A stretch of DNA of 64,000 nt. Source: Phallusia mammillata (taxonomy: Eukaryota; Chordata; Ascidiacea; Phlebobranchia; Ascidiidae). Within the stretch, counting starts at the first letter, position 1, and each line of letters opens with the position of its first letter. Below, in pieces: positions 55,907 to 64,000 of this stretch. The translations under genes and the position numbers were made by a program. Below the pieces are notes generated by a model. The model was not told where the DNA came from. It did not search any database and saw only the letters and a list, made by a program, of their open reading frames with translations. The stretch covers positions 43,910 to 107,909 of the forward strand of contig QLIY01000162.1 in the NCBI GenBank assembly GCA_003260075.1, given 5' to 3'.

Positions 55907-56806
55907 CGTTGCACAACAAACACCGCAATAACATAACTCCCACAAGTGCATGCATCATTCCCAAACCTATTGCGCAACATTTTTTTTCCATTTCAAGCAA
56001 AGGGCGGTGACTCAAAAGCAATCCAAAAGCGCTTTCCAATTTAAATCGCTTGCATTTGGCTCGCCGCACTTCCGTTCAATCGAGCTTTATGACGTCACAG
56101 TGGCACTTGCAGGTGCTCGATTGCTTGTTGACCGATGGTGAGTTACGCACTACGTTCCCAAAGGCTGCTGTCGTGTTGAGGTTGCCATTTCCGCTACACA
56201 ACCACCTTGGACAAGCGAAGCTGAAAAACGCACCTGCTAAAGGTTTTTCACACGATGTTGTACTTGTCTAATGAAACTAATGCTTGATGACTGTTTCGGC
56301 TTGGTGTACTGCCAAAAAATTGTACTACTTAGTTGGGTTTTTTTTTATTGCACAGTTTCTGTTCCCAGAGTCCGCTCAAAAATAACCCTGAGTAAGGATT
56401 CCGCCACTATCACATAATCCTAAAATATTACCCTTTTCATTATTTCACATTTTCTTTAAGTTTGCAAATGATTGTTCTGAGACAAAACAGTTCGTGACCA
56501 AAAAAAGTCGTGAAACACTGTTTCAAGGGACAAGATAAGAAATTGTAACTGCAGGATAGGTGCTGGGCACGACCCAACTGCGAAGGGAATAAACATTAGG
56601 ATTAATTTACTCGAATTGACAATACCACTTCGCCACTAGTTTAAATGCGGATGCATAGACTTTTGGGCATCACTTTCCTCTCGCCCTAAAATGCGATTCG
56701 TTGAAACATTCGTCATATTTTTGTTGGTAAGATCACTACATTTTCGAGTTATGGTGACAAGTGACAATAGAACAATGTTGTTTTGCCTAAATTTTTGTGT
56801 GGCTAA

Positions 56807-57055
56807 CCCCCCCCCCTCTCAAACTTTTTTATTGCGACGCCTCTGGAAAAGTTTTCTGGACTTGGGACGCACCAGCAAAAAAAAGTTAATGAGGAAACTT
56901 ATTATTATAGTTGTGTTTATTGATACAACAACAAAAAGCCACGAAACGGAACTATTATGTGACGCCCTTGGAAAATTGAAACGACGCACCAGGGCGTCGC
57001 GACGCACAGTTCATTGAAACGACGCACCAGGGCGTCGCGACGCACAGTTTGAGAA
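56807..57055. mobile_element. Decayed hAT-like MITE with internal 37-bp tandem duplication
   Basis: CTCAAACTTTTTTATTGCGA on the left and CGCGACGCACAGTTTGAGAA on the right are inverted ends of the CAGTGGTTCTCAAACT type. The outermost left bases are replaced by a run of ten C (56807-56816). Flanking GTGGCTAA and TTGGCCAA may be a worn 8-bp target duplication. Inside, a 37-bp unit (ATTGAAACGACGCACCAGGG...) occurs twice in tandem with no difference (56976-57012 and from 57013), so that duplication is recent. Confidence 0.55.
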
Positions 57056-60000
57056 CTACTTGGCCAAACCATAATAGAATTTCTAAAAAAAATGAGGTTA
57101 GTTTTATACATGTCATATTTTTGATGATATGGTCACTAAGTATGCGAGTAATGTGGCATTATATTGCCTAATGAACTTTTCTCGAAGCTTGGTGCTAATT
57201 AAGCCGACACGTTTTGTTTGTTTGTTTTGACAGAGTGTGTTTTGCTTATGCTATGCACTAATGATGTCATTCACTGATCACAGTTTACGATTGTTTATGT
57301 ATAGTTAAGATGCATCGTTTTTTCTTGTTTACACAACATTATGATGTCACAAGGCTTGTTTGTTGCTAACCTAAACCAATATTTTCATTCAAAGGAGGGG
57401 GAATATAGGTTTGCATTGGTGTATCGACCCAAATCCTTTTGTTTGTGGACTTTTAATTCATGCTGGAAAATGTCGTTGATCGAAGAAAACAAATTTGGGG
57501 GATTTTAATTTTGGTTGATTTTAGCGGCAATTCGAACATTTCTTAGTATACCACAGACATATGGATCTAAATGTTAGTCTTTTGTGGTATGTAATGGCCC
57601 AAACGGTCGTCGACATGTAGCATCTTTTTTGTCTGTAGTTTAAGCAAATGCTCATGCTGTCATTAGTAAATAGCATGCTACTCTTATATGTTGACCATTA
57701 TGTTTCTCGTGGTACTTTAACTCAATATTACTCAAAAAAGGATACTGTAATCTCAAACAAATCGGCAGAAACAATAAGCAAACCACCAAAGTCTCACCAA
57801 AACCCACAGCTTGTTAGAACAGTTTAGACACAATTGCCTCTGTCAGTGGAGCGCTGTGAATTTGGACTCGAAATAGAATCTAATGACTTTGAGTTGTCGT
57901 CTGCGTGCAAGGGGCCAAAAGTCGTTGCGTTAACGACGTTAAAATCAATTGGTGTTGTTTGGGTTAGCTGCCTCCTGACGTCAAGCTACTCCGTTCATCC
58001 GCAGTGGGGAAGTAGTTTCCATCACCTGTTTATTTTACGACTGTCCGTCCGTCTTCCGACCAATGTGTTGTTTACTATTTCGCAAATCGCAACGTACAGC
58101 AATGAGCCTTAAAACAAATACTTGGCTACTTTCGCGTGACCGAATTTCAAATGTAGGACTCCCACGCACCAATTAACGTTGCCAAAATAGACTCTTTCAG
58201 CATTCCTGGTGGAGTTGGCACGATATTCTGACATTTGGTATAATAATTTCTGTTTAAAGTAGTTGTGTTTTTCAACTGACTGCAGACAAGTTTTCACAAG
58301 ACGATGTTGTCGAAATAAAGACGAAAAGCAAGACGTCCACTAAACGCCATGCAATGTGAACTGTAGAAATTCATCGTGAACTTGGGGCAAAAACATTGAG
58401 ATTTGTCAACTCTGTGTTGTAAAATTCGATTGTACAGAAAGAATATAGGCCAGTCTAATCAAAAAAAGTCAAAAATAGCAGCGGTACTTGACTCAAGCTT
58501 CCGGACTCCTATATATAATGAACAAAAAACTATTTGAATGCGTACTCTAGAAAGAAGTCCAAACCCTACAATTTGTTTTGGAAGAATGTAACACTTTGTG
58601 AACAGTTGTTTTGGCAAAATGCTGCTGTTCTTGGACTTTAGTACATTTTTCCTTTTACCGCTCCTAGTCCGGCCTGATAGGTGCTTTACATGTAGTACAC
58701 ATTTTGCGTGACCTAGAACGTATGCTACAACACAGCTTGCAAACTTGTTCAAATATTTTGCACATGTGCTATCATCTTTGCAACTTGTTTTTGTGGGCAG
58801 CGGTTTCAAACGTGTTTTGCAGCTTCTATCACTTTTGATGTTCTCTTATCTATAAGCAAGCAGGGTTGTACCGTGGTGGCACCGCATGTTAACAGTGTAG
58901 CCTAGAAACGTTCGTGTTTTGGTTGCTGAGACGTGCAACAACGCACTTCTGTACACAAAATTCTACAACGTCTGCTGTTTTGCTGAATAATTCCAACGTT
59001 GCTTTGATCATAGAGATAGCAGGGACGGATATAAGCACCTGTCTGTGTACAACTCAGTGTTATGTACGGGTCTAAATTTTTGGTCCGTACCCGACAGAGC
59101 CTGAAAGTACAAGCCTGAAAAATGACCCTACCTCCAATTTGGTTGATAAAGCTAGATTTGCGCCCAGAAGTGAAATAAACAAGGCGAAAATGCCACACAA
59201 CTGTGGCCAAGTGTGAGGTAAGACCCGAATCAAGTCCGCTTTTTTCAAACTGAAGCTCGAACCCGAAAAAAACACAGTCCTGTCCGACTTACTACTGTGG
59301 TAGAAATAACGCAACTAATACTGTACATATCACTTTGGTTTTGGTTTTTTAGACGCAGCGAAATAGTTTGTGAACAATTTGTCAGTGGCATGAAAAAATA
59401 ATTTCTATTTTATTGGATGTTTTTTTGTCAGTAAGAGGGACGTTTTTTTTAAATCAAAGCCGTTGGCTGTTTCGACCGACAAGTCCACGTGAACATCAAT
59501 TGCAACACAACCAACACGACATAATTCGCCTTAAAAACGAATCCCGACATAAACAGTGCATGGTTTCCATTTATTCGCGGTTAAGCACACCCGGTCTTAG
59601 TACACAGAAACCCACTTAACCCATTGGTCAAATTACATAACGTTCAGACGGGTTACCACAATAACACATCAAAACACAGGCTTCCGCAATGACTGAGGCC
59701 GTGAAAGCTTCTACGGAGTCCAATCCTGACCCTTCGCTCGCATTTTTGTATTTTCTTGTGCGTCGGAGGCCTTAATAGAGAGAATAATCGGTGCTCGCAT
59801 ATTTGTTTGTTCTTTTAAAATGCGCGAAGGTCGGCTAGATGTTTGTGCGCTTGCCTGTGCTTTATTCCTCCGTTTGTCTCTTTTTTCTCTCCCTTTCTCT
59901 TCACCCGTTGGTGCAGCGGAGCGTGCAAGAAGCTTCACACATCGCTGCACGCCTCCTTTTTTTATGTTATTCTCTTTTTTCTCAAAACGCGCATCAGGTG

Positions 60001-60186
60001 ATTCTTTGTTCGTTGTGTCTTTATTTTTCGATTGCGGTTTGGCCCGAAAACTTCTTTCTGTTGGGACTTTGTTATTGTCGGTTCGCGTTACGCTCGGCGC
60101 TTACCGCTCTCTGGCCTTTTTGCCCTGAAACGATGAAAAGGCCAAGTCGTGTTAAGTGATCCTGAAAAAAGGTAACGTACACTTCC

Positions 60187-60278
60187 CTGTTTAAATCCAG
60201 CAATTATTTTTTGTCTTAAACTATAGACACCCCGTTTAAATCCAGCAGATTTTTTGTGTTTTAAACTATATACCACAA
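60187..60278. repeat. Tandem duplication of about 45 bp
   Basis: CCTGTTTAAATCCAGCAATT...AACTATAGACACC is followed by CCCGTTTAAATCCAGCAGAT...AACTATATACCAC. The copies are close but not identical, with no homopolymer between them. Confidence 0.7.
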
Positions 60279-60387
60279 ACATGTAAGCTGTACAGGCTTG
60301 CAACATGAATATTAAAACCTTTTGTGTATCATTATCAGGTTCCTGCAAATTTTGTGTCTCAACGTACACAGACATATAGGTTTAAAC

Positions 60388-60804
60388 CAGCGGTTCCCAA
60401 ACTGGGGTCCGCGGTCCTTTTGGGGTCCGTGGGGCAATTTTGGGGGTCCGTGAAGCGGTTGAAGTAATTCTATAATCTTATCTGGCGTCAGTTTGTGCCA
60501 CTAAGTAAGTTTAAATCAAAGTACAATTGAGAATCGACTGTCTCCATTGCTAAACAATGGCCTTTATTGAATGACAACTATCAAAAATACAATTGTTCGC
60601 GCACAATCGTCATGTTTTTGTCCTGTTTGTGATGTCACATGCTGTCTTGATATCATTGTTATGCGCAATTTTGCATAACTGGCTAAAATCCTGCAATCAA
60701 CATTCGTTTTTATGAAATAGCATTTAGGCCAAGGACCGCGAGCCCTCGAAATAATGACAAAGGGACCGTTTTGAAAAAAATATGAAAAAGTTTGGGAACC
60801 ACTG
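60388..60804 (-). mobile_element. hAT-type MITE, copy 2, with perfect 8-bp target duplication
   Basis: Same family as the element at 40081, in reverse orientation. It starts CAGCGGTTCCCAAACTGGGG, ends AAGTTTGGGAACCACTG, and is flanked by GTTTAAAC (60380-60387 and 60805-60812). Length 417 bp, no transposase. Internal sequence (GCGGTCCTTTTGGGGTCCG near this end, GCGAGCCCTCGAAATAATG near the other) matches copy 1 inverted, with moderate divergence. Two intact copies with separate target duplications prove independent insertions. Confidence 0.93.
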
Positions 60805-60812
60805 GTTTAAAC

Positions 60813-63800
60813 AAATAAGTATATAGATATGCCACATCCAGTTTGCGTTTGGATCGTTCTGTACACTTAAACAAGACGTTATGACTACTTATACTTTATT
60901 AATTGCTCACAACAACATTTGATTGTTATCCACTTAAAGTATCGTTTATTTTGTTCCGTTGGCCCTCAAAACCTGCCAATAACCTTTGCCGAACGGACGG
61001 CCAAATCCGTTAATCGGATCATTTTTCTGTTTACTTGCAACAAAAGGTTGCTTCCTTGTGTCACGGCGTAGTGATAAGAAACCGCTATGACATGGTCTTT
61101 CGTAAAGGTCAATCCGTATTGTGGCTTTTTCTGGTGTTGCATAAACATGCACGACGTATGCAAGGCTTTACAAAACCAAGGGCACTTGCGGGCCGATGAT
61201 GATATTACAGGAGATTAGAGCCATAATTCTCTCCTTATACCTGTTTGTGTATGTGTTTTTAGGAGTGGTTGTATTTTTACTGGGTCTTAAATATGAGCTT
61301 GATAATGCCTTACGTGTCCTCTTCTGGATAAGTCGACATGCCTCTGACCTTTAACAAAAACGTACGTAAAGAGTGGATTATGTCGCTAAGAGCGTGGGTT
61401 ATGATTTTAGATTAGATTAAATGTCATTTGAGGCGCTTGTGCCATAGTTTTCGTCCGCACAGTGGGTTGGCTTACAGCTTTTGCAACTTTTTCACCTCTT
61501 TTTAGACGTTTTACCCAATAATAAGTTGCAAAATTTTGCGAGCAATAATGTGTATACAGTGGTTCTTAAACATGAGGTGAACGCCCCCCCCCCTTAGACG
61601 TTTTACCCAATAATAAGTTGCAAAATTTTGCGAGCAATAATATGTAATAGTGGTTCTTAAACATGAGGTGAACAAAGTTTTGTGACAAACATAAGGTCAT
61701 GACGCAGCGAAGCTTTGCCAAGCCTCTTGGTGTATGCAAATCGGAAAAGAATCAAGTTTCATGTCTGCACGTTTGGATGCAAACACAAGATTACACTAAG
61801 CTTCATGACCGGACATGTACCGGCCTGTCAGAGTACTGCATTCTGTCAGTTCTACATACCTACCTTGCTTTTTCGTGTGTACCTCGGTGACCACATTAAG
61901 GCAACCGCTTTCAGGCGTGAATTGGAACGGTTTAGTTCAGTTTTAAACGCGGAGTTGTCGTGGCACTTGATCTTTTGAAGTGTTTTGTAAGAACCTGCTG
62001 AGAAAATCCACCGATGTAGCCTTCACATTAAGATTCTTTTTAGATTTTCTAACAGTTGTAACTGATAAAACATCAGATTGTTTTGTAAGCACTAAACCGG
62101 TTTAATTCTTACTTTCATTGTGATAAGTTTCCGAAAAGTTTTTTTGCAAATAGAACATAAAATTATCTTCGTTTGTGTTGTACACGAAATTTCCTTTTCC
62201 AAACTATGCATCTTACAAAATAAGGTAAATTTTCTGGAAACAAGCGTTCCGAGGGTTTTCATACATTGTGTAGTATATTAGTCAGCTGTTTTGATCTGAG
62301 ATATCAAATGTTTGTTCTTTTGACATTTCTAATCTGTTGAAAGATAAATTGTGACAGAATTGCTGTAAAAGTGCTCATACCTACAAAAATTGTTCTTTGT
62401 TTGAAGTTCACATCTCACTGTGAATGTTTAATGTTGCTTCGAGCGTTCGACGACGGTTCAATGAACAGGTGAACAAACCCTTTGAAGCTTAAAATAACCT
62501 CTAGTTTGGTGCCGAAATTGCTCCTTGTCATCGAATTATAGGCCCATAAGCGCTTAAGATTCGCCGGTAACGAGCTACTGTGCTATGAAGACCGTTTACC
62601 ACTTCCCTCGATAACATCCGATGCCGTTAGTGATGTACCGGTGCCGATCTCTGTTTTCCACCTCGAAAATGAATGTTTTTGCCAATATTCGTAAATCGTG
62701 TCGGGACTACTTAGGGAAGTCAGTTATCTCTTTGCATTGGTATTGAATTGAGCATTTAAGAATAACCTACAAGGCTGAATTCCGGTGTATTTAATTTTGA
62801 TGAAGACGTACATCAGCAGATCGTCATTGTTTCGAAACGCATATCATGTTTTTTAGGCCGGGGAATGGGTTAACCACTTGGTCTTATGAAGTCTATATCT
62901 CCAATTCACAACTTTAGATGTCTGTCTGTTAAGTGCTTAGAATTTAAATTTATTTTTCTTTGCCAAACCGTGGGAGAAATAAACCCAAGTTAAACAGTGA
63001 AAAAAAAACAATAACAATAATGAATAAATAAAAAAACAAAAAAAACAATAGTACGGAGACGATGTGTGTGTATTTAATCAACGGAGAGAAGCATTTAATA
63101 TGATTCAATTCGACCTTGGTCAAATACAACCGGAACGGTCGATCAACTGTCGGAACGAATTTAGGTCATTCACTCGACGATCTGGTCTTAAAGATAGCAA
63201 GTTCTTTCTCATCGGTTATAAGGCAGTCACGCTCAGGACTGAAAAGGATTTGAAGATTTGTTGTTGAAATAGCGTAAACTGCCCTCGGCTACTCTGACCT
63301 CTCGAAGCTAAATTCCTGAGTTCATCAGCCAGCGACCGTGGTAGGTTGACGTGGAAGGCGTTGCAGCAATACTGGAGCATTTCCAAAACCTCACGTCATG
63401 GTTTAACTGTCTTGTATCTTCCTGCACGGCTGAATGTTGTTCTGTGACAATATCTGCACAGTCAATTTGTTGAATTAAACCTCATATATTCGTTCATCTT
63501 ATAAACTAATATTTATATGTGTTTATATTTTGATATACAGCAAGTTGGCTTGTAAAGTCTTCTTCCACTATAATTGACAGCGAAATTCTACTTTTAAGCA
63601 TAAACTATTGCTTTTGGTAGTCAGAGTCTGCTGTTGTTTTGGTACCAAATTTCCTAGTAGGCCTATACGTTTAGTAGTTCCTAATGGAACATAAATTTAG
63701 TTAAAATCATGCAAACTTAGTAATCAGATTTTTGATTATGTGTTTGTGTTACACACATCTGGTTATCTTGCTACGAAAATTCAACCGTTTATTTAAAAAA

Positions 63801-64000
63801 AACGAAAAAATACCAATCCTCTATTTATTTATTGCCAAAACTGTTTAATCCAAGGTCGTCACGTTTTTTCTTCTACCTGTTTCTTCTCGTGCTCCTCTTG
63901 CACCACGTGACCCCTCATAGGATACAGTACCTCGCGCCAGTAATTCCAAGAAAAAAAATACTTCATTCGCAACAGTTCGCTCTGTGAATTCAACACAGCC
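60813..64000. other. Gene-poor right end
   Basis: No gene recognised. An A-rich simple stretch lies at 63000-63050. CCACGTGAC occurs at 63904. The junction repeat at 61502-61673 is listed separately. A fragment near 62800-62850 (TTGATGAAGACGTACATCAG, then TTTCGAAACGC) is vaguely hammerhead-like but lacks the exact core. Confidence 0.45.
61502..61673. repeat. Direct repeat of about 80 bp separated by C10
   Basis: Units 61502-61582 and about 61594-61673 (TTAGACGTTTTACCCAATAA...) are joined by ten C (61584-61593). They differ by a substitution and a small indel (AATGTGTATACAGTGG against AATATGTAATAGTGG). Each carries a CAGTGGTTCTTAAACATGAG-type hAT-like end. Confidence 0.87.

Larger units (their letters stand above)
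54501..60387. other. Gene-poor region
   Basis: No gene recognised. Noted inside are a possible exon at 55080-55180 (acceptor GTTTGCAG, donor GGTAAGTT, low confidence), a perfect hairpin at 55866-55906, CRE-like TGACGTCA at about 56089 and 57977, a possible signal-peptide-like start at 56691 followed by GTAAGATC, and a decayed hAT-like element at 56807-57055. CpG-bearing DNA recurs about 57830-58090 and 59690-60130. Confidence 0.45.

Noticed and set aside
55585-56010. 141-codon ORF, the longest in the desert
   Set aside because: It begins at GTG, has no known similarity or splice context, and overlaps an inverted repeat; length alone is compatible with chance in 40 kb.
59820-60159. Two overlapping ORFs of about 100 codons rich in Leu/Ser/Phe
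   Set aside because: Composition of a pyrimidine-rich stretch; two frames open at once and no family resemblance.
62800-62850. Hammerhead-like fragment TTGATGAAGACG...CGAAACGC
   Set aside because: Core reads TTGATGA, not CTGATGA, and the hairpin does not abut GAAAC; too weak to call.

Overview
The window is animal nuclear DNA. Genes have many short, AT-rich introns with canonical splice sites, and their products match bilaterian proteins closely. Compact intron-rich genes, small non-autonomous DNA transposons and strong allelic divergence fit a highly heterozygous invertebrate. An invertebrate chordate such as a tunicate is my best guess, but the sequence does not prove it.

The left third (1-20.8 kb) is gene-dense and holds six genes. 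(1) An SGK3-type PX-domain AGC kinase, minus strand, ten coding exons, running off the left edge. (2) SDHAF4, plus strand, two exons. (3) SMIM7, minus strand, five tiny exons, tail to tail with SDHAF4. (4) PREB/SEC12, minus strand, eleven exons, with a stray second copy of exons 8-9 downstream of its stop. (5) An FBXO42-like F-box/kelch gene, minus strand, intronless CDS, ending about 150 bp upstream of PREB. (6) A PTBP-type four-RRM splicing regulator, plus strand, intronless CDS. They serve unrelated cell functions: endosomal PI3K signalling, complex II assembly, a small membrane protein, ER exit/COPII assembly, ubiquitin ligation and RNA processing.

The right two thirds (about 20.8-64 kb) hold no gene I can recognise. 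From about 22.9 kb the DNA is more GC- and CpG-rich. It carries at least nine exact TCACGTGA palindromes, one strongly CpG-rich promoter-like block (54.08-54.5 kb), several degenerate tandem repeats, two intact hAT MITEs in opposite orientation (40.1 and 60.4 kb) and a few low-confidence orphan exons. It may be a regulatory landscape, a very long intron, or a true gene-poor interval.

The most striking structure runs through the whole window. At thirteen places a C or G homopolymer, usually 10-11 bases, sits in or beside a near-identical direct repeat of 46-172 bp. At a fourteenth (11.3 kb) the second copy lies 0.9 kb away. The base is always C from 1 to 9.2 kb, always G from 11.3 to 37.6 kb and always C from 49.9 to 61.6 kb. 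The only ambiguous base (n at 10062) lies at the first switch. I read these as unmerged overlaps between allelic contigs with filled gaps, in reverse-complemented blocks, and not as biology. Local copy number and repeat content should be read with that in mind. The best biological leads are three hammerhead-ribozyme-like cores (4.1, 8.7 and 29.0 kb), one inside a nested insertion in a hAT MITE, and the E-box-rich desert.
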